The notes under the pieces: model-generated
The model's input: only the letters and a program-made list of their open reading frames with translations
The model's database searches: none
What the model was told of the DNA's origin: nothing
Assembly: GCA_964569055.1 (NCBI GenBank)
Contig: CAZMSZ010000246.1
Span: 1 to 11,591, forward strand
Source: JAWLGW01 sp964569055
GTDB taxonomy: Bacteria; Planctomycetota; J058
Reading direction: 5' to 3'
Length of the DNA stretch: 11,591 bases
Position numbers and translations under genes: made by a program
Shown here: piece by piece, positions 1-6,884 of the stretch
Numbering within the stretch: position 1 is the stretch's first letter
Layout of the letters: every line of letters begins with the position of its first letter

Positions 1-428
1 TCGATCGAGTGGTCGCCGACCAGCTCCAGGACGACCTCGCCGCGGTGGATCACCAGGAGGTGGGGCACGCCCTTGATCTGGAAGCGCTCGGGGGTCTTGG
101 GCTCGTCGTAGACGTTTAGGCGGCCGACGCGGGCCTGACCGCGGAGCTCGGCGGCGATTTGTTCGATCGTGGGCTCCTGGCGGCGGCAGGGGACGCAGGT
201 CTCCGCCCAGAAGTCGACGATTACCGGGAGCTCGGAGGCGAGGACCTCGCGCTCGAAGCTGGCGTCGGTGAAGGCGACCACGTCCTGGGTGGGGACCCAG
301 GGGGGGCGACTCCAGCGGCCCGAGCCGACGCCGAGGCGGCCCGATTCGGAGGCCGGGCGGCGGCCCGATTCGGCGCTCGTGCGGCGCGCGTCGTGGGGGT
401 GCGACTCGGAGACAGGCCACTCGACCAT
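1..428 (-). CDS. Thioredoxin-fold protein with CVPC active site (C-terminus off window)
   Basis: Read on the minus strand from ATG at 428, this gives 142 residues without a stop and leaves the window before its end. The core (about residues 49-142) is a thioredoxin domain: an F-W-A-E-T-C-V-P-C segment with the redox cysteines at C78 and C81, and a G-V-P-H segment with the expected cis-proline at P122. The tryptophan normally just before the first cysteine is a threonine, and the usual CGPC is CVPC, so its redox potential or partner may differ from classical TrxA. Residues 1-48 are a low-complexity, charged, probably disordered extension containing short repeats. I see no signal peptide, so it is probably cytoplasmic, acting as a dithiol-disulfide reductase. 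The start is supported by GGAGGG (439-434) five bases upstream. About 10-15 residues of a normal domain are missing. A thioredoxin-like protein is sure; the subfamily is not. Confidence 0.88.
   Translation of the reverse strand, partial: MVEWPVSESHPHDARRTSAESGRRPASESGRLGVGSGRWSRPPWVPTQDVVAFTDASFEREVLASELPVIVDFWAETCVPCRRQEPTIEQIAAELRGQARVGRLNVYDEPKTPERFQIKGVPHLLVIHRGEVVLELVGDHSI
311..373 (-). repeat. 24-bp tandem repeat inside the thioredoxin N-terminal extension
   Basis: A 15-base unit, GGCGGCCCGATTCGG on the plus strand, occurs exactly at 335-349 and 359-373, offset by 24 bases (eight codons). A degenerate third copy lies at about 311-326. Because the period is a multiple of three, the repeat keeps the reading frame and encodes successive ESGR-containing octads in the linker before the thioredoxin fold. 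It looks like a small in-frame expansion by slippage. Confidence 0.7.
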
Positions 429-451
429 GCGTTCCCTCCGGCCCGGGGTGG

Positions 452-525
452 CCGACGGGTCTCGATGCCGAGCGCGCCCGGCGGAGGGGCCGGCGTGCCC
501 ACGGGTCCGACATCGAGCCCGTCGG
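452..525 (-). repeat. Inverted repeat in the thioredoxin 5' leader
   Basis: The arm 452-467 and the arm 511-525 are complementary over about 15 base pairs with one bulged nucleotide. The plus-strand left arm begins CCGACGGGTCTCGATG and the right arm begins CATCGAGCCCGTCGG. The 43-base interior carries a second smaller hairpin (CCGGC 478-482 against GCCGG 489-493). In the thioredoxin transcript this would be a branched stem ending 23 bases before the ATG, just upstream of the ribosome-binding site. It could be a regulatory leader structure, a protein-binding site, or a terminator for transcription from the other side. There is no T-tract. Confidence 0.5.
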
Positions 526-671
526 GCGGAGCGGTCCCCGTCCAACGGCGAGAGGAGCTTAGCCGCACCCACCGACAACTCCTTGTGCGGCCTTCGCCTG
601 CGCGATGGTCTGGGCCGCGCGGAGGCGTCGGTGGCGCTCGCTAAGGTGAGCCGGTCTCGACACCCCCCAGC

Positions 672-677
672 AGGAGG
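672..677 (+). promoter_or_regulatory. Shine-Dalgarno site of mutS
   Basis: AGGAGG lies five bases before the ATG at 683. It fixes this start over any upstream in-frame codon, and it leaves mutS with a roughly 30-residue proline/alanine-rich leader before the conserved N-terminal domain. Confidence 0.85.
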
Positions 678-682
678 CCGCG

Positions 683-3445
683 ATGGTCACCCGGACCCTC
701 GACCCGCCCCACAAGGCGCCGCGCGAGCCGCGCGCCGCGCCGGTGCCGCGCCCGCCGAGCGCCGAGGCGAGCTCGCCGCTGCTCAAGCAGTACCTCGCGA
801 TCAAGGAGCAGCACCCGGGGGAGGTGCTGTTCTTCCGCATGGGCGACTTCTACGAGATGTTCTTCGAGGACGCCGAGGTGGTGGCGCGGGTGCTCGGGAT
901 CACGCTCACCTCGCGGGCGAGCAACGGCGGCAGCTACGCCATGGCCGGCTTCCCGCACCACGCGCTCGACCGGTACCTGCCGCGCATGATCGCGGCGGGG
1001 TATCGGGTCGCGATCTGCGAGCAGACCGAGGACCCGGCCCTGGTGAAGGGGAAGCGGATCGTCGAGCGCGAGGTGATCGAGGTCGTCACCCCGGGCACGC
1101 TCACCGACGAGCGGCTGCTCGAGGACGCGGCCGCCAACTTCCTGCTCGCGATCCACCTGCCGGCGCGGCGGCGGACCTGCGGGCTGGCGTGGTTCGAGGC
1201 CTCGAGCGGGCGGTTCTTGGTGGCCGAGGTCGAGCGCGCCGAGCTCGAGCAGGAGCTCGCGCGGATCGGGCCGGCCGAGATCGTGGTCGCCGACGCGGTG
1301 GCCGACGGCCCGCGCCGCGCGCCGGGCGAGCTCGAGGCCGACGCCGCGGAGGACGCGCACGCCGCGCTCCTGGCCACGCTCCGCCGCCACGCTCCGGTCT
1401 CGCAGGTGCCCGACTGGGTGCTCGGGCGGCAGCGGGCGCTCGAGGCGCTCAAGCAGCGGTTCGGCGTGGCCACGCTGGCCGGGCTGGGGCTGGACGATCA
1501 GGCGGCCTACGTGTCCGCCGCCCACGCGGCGCTCCACTACGTGGCGGAGATGAAGCCCGGCTTCGTCGACCGCCTGGAGCGGTTCGGGCGCGGGATCGAG
1601 CTCTACCGCCCCGACGCGCACCTGTGCCTCGACCCGGCCACCTCGCGCTGCCTCGAGATCACGCGCACCCTGCGCGACCCCGCTGGCCCCGGGCGGCTCG
1701 AGGGTCGCCCCGGCACGCTCCTGGGCGCGATCGACCGCACGGCGACCGCCATGGGGCGCCGGCTGCTGAAGGAGTGGCTGCTGGCTCCCCTGCGCGACGT
1801 GGCCGCGATCGCGCGGCGGCAGGACGCGGTCGCGGCGCTCCTCGCCGCGCCGACCCACCACGACGCCCTCCTCGAGGCGCTGCGCCACGTGTACGACCTC
1901 GAGCGCCTGGCGGCCCGCGTGGCCAGCGGGCGGGCCGGCCCGCGCGACCTCGCCGCCCTGCGCGACTCCCTCGGCCGGCTGCCCGCGCTGCAGGCGGCCG
2001 CGCACGGCGCGGCCGAGACGGCCGGCGAGGGGTCGCTCCTGGCGGAGGTCGCCGGGCGCCTCGCGCCGCTCGCGCCGCTCCAGGCCGAGCTGGCGCGCGC
2101 GCTCGAGCCGCGCCCGGCCGCCAGCCCCAAGGAGGGGCCGGTGTTCGCGCCCGGGTTCTCGCCCGAGCTCGACCGGCTGCGCGCGAGCTCGAGCGACGTG
2201 GCGGCCACGCTCGAGGCGTTCCAGCGGCGCGAGGCGGAGGCCACCGGGATCCCCTCGCTCAAGCTCGGCTACAACAAGGTCACCGGCTACTACATCGAGG
2301 TCACGCAGCCGCACCGCCACAAGGTCCCCGAGCGCTACATCCGCAAGCAGACGCTCAAGAACGTGGAGCGGTTCCTCACGCCCGAGCTCAAGGAGCTCGA
2401 GGCGGAGATCCTCACGGCCAAGGACCGGGCCGAGCAGCTCGAGGCCGAGCTCCTGGCCGAGCTGCGCGAGCGCGTGTCGGGCGAGGCGGCGGCGGTGCTC
2501 CGCTCGGCGGCGGCCGCCGCCACCCTGGACGTCCTCTCGTCCCTGGCCCGCCTGGCGCGCGAGCGCGGCTACGTGCGGCCCGAGGTCACGGATGGGCTCG
2601 AGCTGCGGATCGAGGCCGGGCGCCACCCGGTGCTCGACCTCGCCGAGGGGCACGAGCGGTTCGTCCCCAACGACGCCGAGCTCGGCAGCGAGGCCGGCAC
2701 GCTCCACCTGATCACCGGCCCCAACATGGCGGGCAAGTCGACCTACATCCGCCAGGTCGCGCTGATCGTGCTCCTGGCGCAGACCGGCGCGTTCGTCCCC
2801 GCGCGCGCCGCGCGGATCGGGGCCGCCGACCGGATCTTCGCGCGGGTCGGCGCGGGCGACGAGCTGGCGCAGGGCCTGTCGACCTTCATGGTCGAGATGA
2901 CCGAGACCGCCAACATCCTGCGCAACGCCAGCGAGCGCAGCCTGGTGATCCTCGACGAGGTCGGCCGCGGCACGAGCACCTACGACGGGGTCAGCCTGGC
3001 CTGGGCGATCGCCGAGCACCTGCACGACCGCGTGCGCGCGCGGGCCCTGTTCGCGACCCACTACCACGAGCTGACCGCCCTGGCCGAGCTGCGGCCCGGC
3101 GTCCGCAACCGCAACGTGGCCGTCGAGGAGCGCGGGCGCGAGATCACGTTCCTCCACCAGATCGTGCCCGGCTGCGCCGACCGCTCCTACGGCCTGCACG
3201 TGGCCCGCCTCGCCGGCCTGCCCCCGGGTGTGCTGGCCCGCGCCGAGGTGATCCTCGCCAGCCTCGAGGCGGGGAGCTTCGACCCGGCCGCCGCCAAGGC
3301 CCCCGCCCAGAGCCAGCTCGACCTGTTCGCGACGGCCAAGAAGGAGGACCCGCTCCGCACCCGCCTGCGCGAGCTGCGCGTGGAGGAGACCACGCCCCTG
3401 CAGGCCCTGCTGCTGCTCGAGGAGCTGCGCGCGCTGGCCGAGTGA
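683..3445 (+). CDS. mutS: DNA mismatch repair protein MutS
   Basis: This 920-residue protein recognises mismatches and small loops in newly replicated DNA, then uses ATP to act as a sliding clamp that recruits MutL. All hallmarks are present. The mismatch-reading G-D-F-Y-E-M-F motif is at 54-60 (Phe56 stacks on the mispair, Glu58 contacts it). The Walker A loop T-G-P-N-M-A-G-K-S-T is at 678-687 with K685. Walker B I-L-D-E-V-G-R-G-T-S is at 756-765 with D758/E759. An A-T-H-Y-H-E-L switch segment follows. A Q-L-D-L-F peptide at 878-882, in the flexible part after the ATPase domain, fits the beta-clamp-binding consensus. The extreme C-terminus looks like the usual short helical oligomerisation tail. 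Length is slightly above the common 850-880 because of an unconserved leader of about 30 residues. No mutL is in the window. MutS1 type, not MutS2: no Smr domain is visible. Confidence 0.98.
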   Translation: MVTRTLDPPHKAPREPRAAPVPRPPSAEASSPLLKQYLAIKEQHPGEVLFFRMGDFYEMFFEDAEVVARVLGITLTSRASNGGSYAMAGFPHHALDRYLPRMIAAGYRVAICEQTEDPALVKGKRIVEREVIEVVTPGTLTDERLLEDAAANFLLAIHLPARRRTCGLAWFEASSGRFLVAEVERAELEQELARIGPAEIVVADAVADGPRRAPGELEADAAEDAHAALLATLRRHAPVSQVPDWVLGRQRALEALKQRFGVATLAGLGLDDQAAYVSAAHAALHYVAEMKPGFVDRLERFGRGIELYRPDAHLCLDPATSRCLEITRTLRDPAGPGRLEGRPGTLLGAIDRTATAMGRRLLKEWLLAPLRDVAAIARRQDAVAALLAAPTHHDALLEALRHVYDLERLAARVASGRAGPRDLAALRDSLGRLPALQAAAHGAAETAGEGSLLAEVAGRLAPLAPLQAELARALEPRPAASPKEGPVFAPGFSPELDRLRASSSDVAATLEAFQRREAEATGIPSLKLGYNKVTGYYIEVTQPHRHKVPERYIRKQTLKNVERFLTPELKELEAEILTAKDRAEQLEAELLAELRERVSGEAAAVLRSAAAAATLDVLSSLARLARERGYVRPEVTDGLELRIEAGRHPVLDLAEGHERFVPNDAELGSEAGTLHLITGPNMAGKSTYIRQVALIVLLAQTGAFVPARAARIGAADRIFARVGAGDELAQGLSTFMVEMTETANILRNASERSLVILDEVGRGTSTYDGVSLAWAIAEHLHDRVRARALFATHYHELTALAELRPGVRNRNVAVEERGREITFLHQIVPGCADRSYGLHVARLAGLPPGVLARAEVILASLEAGSFDPAAAKAPAQSQLDLFATAKKEDPLRTRLRELRVEETTPLQALLLLEELRALAE

Positions 3446-3467
3446 GCGTCGGCGCGGGCGTGCGTGG

Positions 3468-3496
3468 TTCCCCGACCGGCGCGGGGCGGCCATACT
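3468..3496 (+). promoter_or_regulatory. Candidate leaderless promoter of the DUF4058 gene
   Basis: TTCCCC (3468-3473), a 17-base spacer, then CATACT (3491-3496, four of six matches to TATAAT) ends six bases before the ATG at 3503. Transcription would begin at or next to the A of the start codon. No Shine-Dalgarno is present, which agrees with a leaderless message. The -35 is weak, keeping only TT. Confidence 0.5.
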
Positions 3497-3502
3497 GATC
3501 GC

Positions 3503-4312
3503 ATGCCGTCTCCGTTCCCCGGCATGGACCCGCACCTCGAACAGCCCGGGCTCTGGCCGGACCTCCACGGGCGCCTGGCCTACACGATCTCCGAGGTGCT
3601 TCAGCCGGTCCTGCCGGCGCGCTACTACGCGCAGCTGCAGCATCGCGAGGAGGTCGGGATCGTGTTCGACGCGCCCTCGCGCACGATCGTGCCGGACGTC
3701 GTCCTGCAACGCCCTGGCGGCGGGCCCCAGGCGGCCAAGGCCGCTTCGACGGGTGAGCTCGCCGCGCCCGTGCTGGTCCGCTGGGGCCACGAGTCGGTGC
3801 GCCATCCGTTCGTCGAGATTCGCGACGCGCGCGGCGGCGGCCGGGTGGTCGCGGTGATCGAGATCGTCAGCCCGAGCAACAAGGCGCGGGGGCCCGACCG
3901 GGAGGCCTACCTGCGCAAGCAGGCCGAGGTGCTCGCCAGCGAGGCGCACCTCGTCGAGATCGACCTGCTGCGCGCGGGTGAGCGGCTGGCCGTCGAGCCG
4001 GGGATCCGGGCCTATCTGGCGGGGAGCGGCCGCGCGGCGCACTACGTGGTCGTCGTGTCCCACGCGGGTGAGCGCGCGCCGACGCCGCAGTCGCGGGTCT
4101 ACGGCTTCACGGTCCGCGACCCGCTACCCAGGGTCGAGCTGCCCTTGCTCGCGGGCGACCCGCCCGTCGCCCTTGACCTCCCGCTCGCGTTCGCGCGCGC
4201 CTACGACAGCGGGCCCTACGCGAAGGTGGTCGACTACGCGGGCGAACCCGACCCGCCGCTCTCGGCGGACGACATGGCCTGGGCGCGCGAACGGATCGCG
4301 GCGGCTCGCTAG
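3503..4312 (+). CDS. DUF4058 family protein
   Basis: This is a 269-residue protein starting M-P-S-P-F-P-G-M-D-P, the signature opening of DUF4058. That is why I chose ATG 3503 over the upstream in-frame codon at 3464. Conserved blocks are P-D-V-V-L (64-68), V-I-E-I-V-S-P-S-N-K (118-127), then E-A-Y-L-R-K-Q (134-140) and H-L-V-E-I-D-L-L (149-156). Its function is not established to my knowledge. The order of acidic P-D, E within a hydrophobic strand followed by S-P, then a Tyr/Lys helix and a second hydrophobic strand resembles Uma2/DUF820 proteins, which have a PD-(D/E)XK nuclease-like fold. That link is my inference. No signal peptide or membrane segment, so probably cytoplasmic. It lies 57 bases after mutS with its own promoter-like motif, so co-transcription with mutS is not required. 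Family assignment is firm; role is unknown. Confidence 0.9.
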   Translation: MPSPFPGMDPHLEQPGLWPDLHGRLAYTISEVLQPVLPARYYAQLQHREEVGIVFDAPSRTIVPDVVLQRPGGGPQAAKAASTGELAAPVLVRWGHESVRHPFVEIRDARGGGRVVAVIEIVSPSNKARGPDREAYLRKQAEVLASEAHLVEIDLLRAGERLAVEPGIRAYLAGSGRAAHYVVVVSHAGERAPTPQSRVYGFTVRDPLPRVELPLLAGDPPVALDLPLAFARAYDSGPYAKVVDYAGEPDPPLSADDMAWARERIAAAR

Positions 4313-4323
4313 GTAGCGTCCGC

Positions 4324-4352
4324 TTGCCCTCGGTGGGGCCCGCGGCGATCCT
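4324..4352 (+). promoter_or_regulatory. Candidate leaderless promoter of the kinase gene
   Basis: TTGCCC (4324-4329), a 17-base spacer, then GATCCT (4347-4352) ends six bases before the GTG at 4359. The -10 keeps the key A at position 2 and T at position 6. No Shine-Dalgarno precedes the GTG. The same GATCCT hexamer at the same -35 spacing appears before the channel gene. Confidence 0.5.
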
Positions 4353-4358
4353 GGCCGG

Positions 4359-6647
4359 GTGACCTCACCCTCCGAGCTCGACGGCGCGCGGACCCTCGGC
4401 GGCTGGGAGCTCGTGCGCGAGCTCGGCCGCGGCGGGATGGGCGCGGTCTACGCGGCCCGCCGCCCGGGCTCGACCCGGGAGGTCGCGCTCAAGGTGCTGC
4501 TCCCGGCCGCCTCGCGCGACCCCGAGGCGCACGAGCGCTTCCGCCGCGAGGCGCTCGCCACCGCGCGCCTGAGCCACCCCAACATCGTCGGGATCGAGGA
4601 CTACGGGGTCGCGGGCGCCTACCCGTTCATCGTCATGAAGCTGGCCGACGGCCCCTCGCTGCGCGAGGCGCTGCGGGCCGGGCCGCTCGCGCCCGAGCGC
4701 GCCGGGAGGATCGCGCTGCGCCTGGCGCGGGCGCTCGCGCACGCCCACGAGCGCGGAGTGCTCCACCGCGACCTCAAGCCCGAGAACGTGCTCCTCGCCG
4801 AGGACGACGAGCCCCGCCTGACCGACTTCGGCCTGGCCAAGCTCGTCGGCGGCGACGCGCGCGAGCGGCTGACCCGCACGGGCGACGTGGTGGGCACGCC
4901 CTGCTACATGGCGCCCGAGCAGACCGGCGCCGCGAGCGCGAACCTCATCGACGCGCGCACCGACGTGTACGCGCTGGGCGCCACGTTGTACGAGCTCCTC
5001 GCCGGTCGCCCGCCGTTCCTCGGGGTGAGCGTGATCGCGGTCCTGGCCGACGTCGCCACCCGGCCGCCCGAGCCGCTCGACCGCATCCGCCCCGAGCTGC
5101 CGCCCGCGCTGGTGGCGATCTGCCAGCGCTGCCTCGAGAAGGAGCCCTCGCGGCGGTTCGCCTCGGCCGCCGAGCTGGCGGCGGCGCTCGAGGAGACGCT
5201 CGCGCCGCCCGCCGCCCCTGCCGAGCGGACCGCGCGCGCCCGGGCGGCGTCGCTCGCGCTCGCCGGCGCGGTGCTCGCGCTCGGCGCCATCGCCGCCGCG
5301 GCGCTGCTCGCTCACGGCCGCGGGGAGCCGGTCGCGGGCGGGGTCGTGCGTGGCTCGGCGGGAGCCGCGGACGCGGTCGAGGCGCCGCCGGCCGCTCCGC
5401 CCCCCGTCGCCGCGGCCGCGGAGGACCCAGCCCCCGCCCGCCCGCCCGTCGCGGAGCGGGCGGCGCGCCCGCCCACCGCCGAAGAGCGCCGCAGGACGCG
5501 CGAGGGGCTGCAACGGCTGCAAGAGCGGGTGCCCGACGCCTTCCTCGGCACGCTCGCCCCCCAGGACGTCACGTTCTTCGAGGAGCTCGCGGCGGACCAC
5601 CCCTTCTTGGGCTTCCCGCACCTGCTCCGCGCGATGGCGCTCCACCGCATCGGCCGCGACATCGACGCGCTGGCCGCGCTCGACGCGGCGGAGGCGGCGC
5701 CGGTCCCCTACGGCGGGTTCTTCGTGGAGGCCTTCCGCGGGCGCTGGCTCCACGAGCAAGGGCGCCTCGCCGAGGCGCTGCCTCACCTCCAGAGCGCGTG
5801 GGACCACCCCGACACCACGGTGCTCGAGCCGGTGTGGGCGGTGGCCGGCGTCGGACCCCAGGCGTGGATCAACCCGCGTTCCCGCGAGCAGCTGCCCGAC
5901 GTCGCCGCGCTGCTCCTCGACACGCTCCACGCCCTGGGGCACGACGCGCGAGGCGCGCAGCTCGGCGACGGGTTGCGCGAGCGCCTCCCGCACGAGGCGT
6001 GGCAACCCTTCGAGCGGCTGGCGTGGTGCCTCGCCGGGGCGGGGCGGCTGAGCGACGCGCTCGAGGCGTGCGACGCGGCGCACGAGCGGAGCGGGCGCCG
6101 ACAGGCCACCCCGCTCACCACCAAGGGGCGACTGCTCGCCCGGCATGGGAAGTGGGAGGCGGCGGCGCGCGCGATCGAGCGCGCCGCCGAGGACGTCCCT
6201 CGCGCCGAGTCGCGTGGGGTGCCTGCGCACCCCGACGTCTACCTCGCTCGGGCCGAGCTCAAGCTCGCCGAGGCGAAGCAAGCGCCGGCCTCGGCCTGGA
6301 GCCGCGACGGCTTCGCGTCGCCGGCCGCGTCCGCCCTGCAGCCGATCGTGAACGCGCTGCAGGCCTGGCGGAGCGGGCTCTACGTCCCCGTGTTGGTTCC
6401 GCCCGCCTCGTCCCACGACGACCCGCTGCGGCGGGCGCGGCAGGAGCGCCGGCAGGTCGCGGCCCGCCGGGCGCACGTCCTGCGCTGCCTCGAGGTCTAC
6501 GGGGAGGGCCTCCGGATGGAGGGCCAACCGCCCGACGAGGTGGTCCGCCGGCTGCTCGTCCTGCTCGCGGAGCATGGGGCTGCCGACGTGGGGCCTGCGG
6601 ACCCCGCCGTGCAAGCGCTGTGCGATCGACTGCGCCGCGGCGGCTGA
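4359..6647 (+). CDS. Transmembrane Ser/Thr protein kinase with TPR-like C-terminal domain
   Basis: This is a 762-residue Hanks-type (PknB-like) kinase. The catalytic domain covers about residues 15-280: glycine loop L-G-R-G-G-M-G-A-V at 22-30, ATP lysine K45 in V-A-L-K, helix-C glutamate E64, catalytic H-R-D at 136-138, D-F-G at 156-158, and an activation segment with threonines 172, 174 and 180 before A-P-E (185-187). All key residues are intact, so it should be active. One hydrophobic helix at about 296-318 crosses the membrane and is followed by a Pro/Ala linker (about 325-375). The remaining roughly 380 residues are helical with at least four TPR-like pairs (about 421-446, 454-482, 551-577, 586-611) and would lie outside the cytoplasm. 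GTG 4359 is the only usable start after an in-frame stop at 4314. No cognate phosphatase or obvious substrate is adjacent. The C-terminal part may sense or bind proteins; its ligand is unknown. Confidence 0.95.
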   Translation: MTSPSELDGARTLGGWELVRELGRGGMGAVYAARRPGSTREVALKVLLPAASRDPEAHERFRREALATARLSHPNIVGIEDYGVAGAYPFIVMKLADGPSLREALRAGPLAPERAGRIALRLARALAHAHERGVLHRDLKPENVLLAEDDEPRLTDFGLAKLVGGDARERLTRTGDVVGTPCYMAPEQTGAASANLIDARTDVYALGATLYELLAGRPPFLGVSVIAVLADVATRPPEPLDRIRPELPPALVAICQRCLEKEPSRRFASAAELAAALEETLAPPAAPAERTARARAASLALAGAVLALGAIAAAALLAHGRGEPVAGGVVRGSAGAADAVEAPPAAPPPVAAAAEDPAPARPPVAERAARPPTAEERRRTREGLQRLQERVPDAFLGTLAPQDVTFFEELAADHPFLGFPHLLRAMALHRIGRDIDALAALDAAEAAPVPYGGFFVEAFRGRWLHEQGRLAEALPHLQSAWDHPDTTVLEPVWAVAGVGPQAWINPRSREQLPDVAALLLDTLHALGHDARGAQLGDGLRERLPHEAWQPFERLAWCLAGAGRLSDALEACDAAHERSGRRQATPLTTKGRLLARHGKWEAAARAIERAAEDVPRAESRGVPAHPDVYLARAELKLAEAKQAPASAWSRDGFASPAASALQPIVNALQAWRSGLYVPVLVPPASSHDDPLRRARQERRQVAARRAHVLRCLEVYGEGLRMEGQPPDEVVRRLLVLLAEHGAADVGPADPAVQALCDRLRRGG

Positions 6648-6668
6648 GCGTCCTTGCTACGGGTACGG

Positions 6669-6860
6669 GAGGCTGACGCATTGGCGTCACCCTTCGTGCC
6701 CGTGCCCGAGCCCGTGCCCGTCTCCGTGCGCGTGGCCCCTACCGTGCGCGGTCTCGAAACTCTGTGGCGCACGCGAACACGCGTCGCGCGCATGCGGGCC
6801 ACGAGCACGGGCACGGTCACGGGCACGGGCACGGGCACGAGGCGGCAATGCGACAGCCTC
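6669..6860. repeat. Long imperfect inverted repeat built of CGTGCC hexamers
   Basis: The left arm (6669-6738) and right arm (6796-6860) pair for about 58 of 65 positions. The outer ends match as GAGGCTGACGCATTGGCG against the complement of the right end with two mismatches, then a five-base bulge. The inner 45 bases match with five mismatches and consist mostly of degenerate CGTGCC (left) or GGGCAC (right) hexamers. The loop (6739-6795) contains a further short stem (GTGCGC against GCGCAC). It starts 22 bases after the kinase stop and ends 24 bases before the calpain stop, filling the convergent gap. It may act as a two-way transcription barrier or be the relic of a small mobile repeat. It has no T-tract on either strand. 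Confidence 0.85.
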
Positions 6861-6884
6861 ATGCGCGCGGGGAGGGCAGCGCCC

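Larger units (their letters stand above)
429..682. other. Divergent intergenic region between thioredoxin and mutS
   Basis: These 254 bases separate two divergently transcribed genes and must hold both promoters. What can be seen: a thioredoxin Shine-Dalgarno (GGAGGG, 439-434), a long inverted repeat (452-525), and the mutS Shine-Dalgarno (AGGAGG, 672-677). There is a possible -10 on each strand: TAAGGT at 642-647 (plus) and TAAGCT at 561-556 (minus). Neither has a convincing -35 about 17 bases upstream, so I do not call either promoter. I see no credible small gene here. Confidence 0.5.

Noticed and set aside
583..611. mutS promoter TTGTGC-17 bases-TGGTCT
   Set aside because: The -10 lacks the A at position 2 that the other candidates keep, and it lies far from the start. 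Not strong enough to call.
3470..3486. mutS terminator hairpin CCCCG...CGGGG
   Set aside because: Only five base pairs, no T-tract, and it overlaps the spacer of the proposed DUF4058 promoter. Such stems are common by chance at this GC.
641..4063. A 1140-codon open frame on the minus strand opposite mutS, and similarly long frames opposite the kinase and the calpain/lipoprotein region
   Set aside because: Very high GC removes stop codons from antisense frames. These translations are Arg/Gly/Ala/Pro-rich with no recognisable domain, while the opposite strand encodes clear family members.
6694..6840. CRISPR-like array or ordinary microsatellite
   Set aside because: Units are six bases with no spacers, and the second half is the reverse complement of the first, so it is an inverted repeat and not an array.
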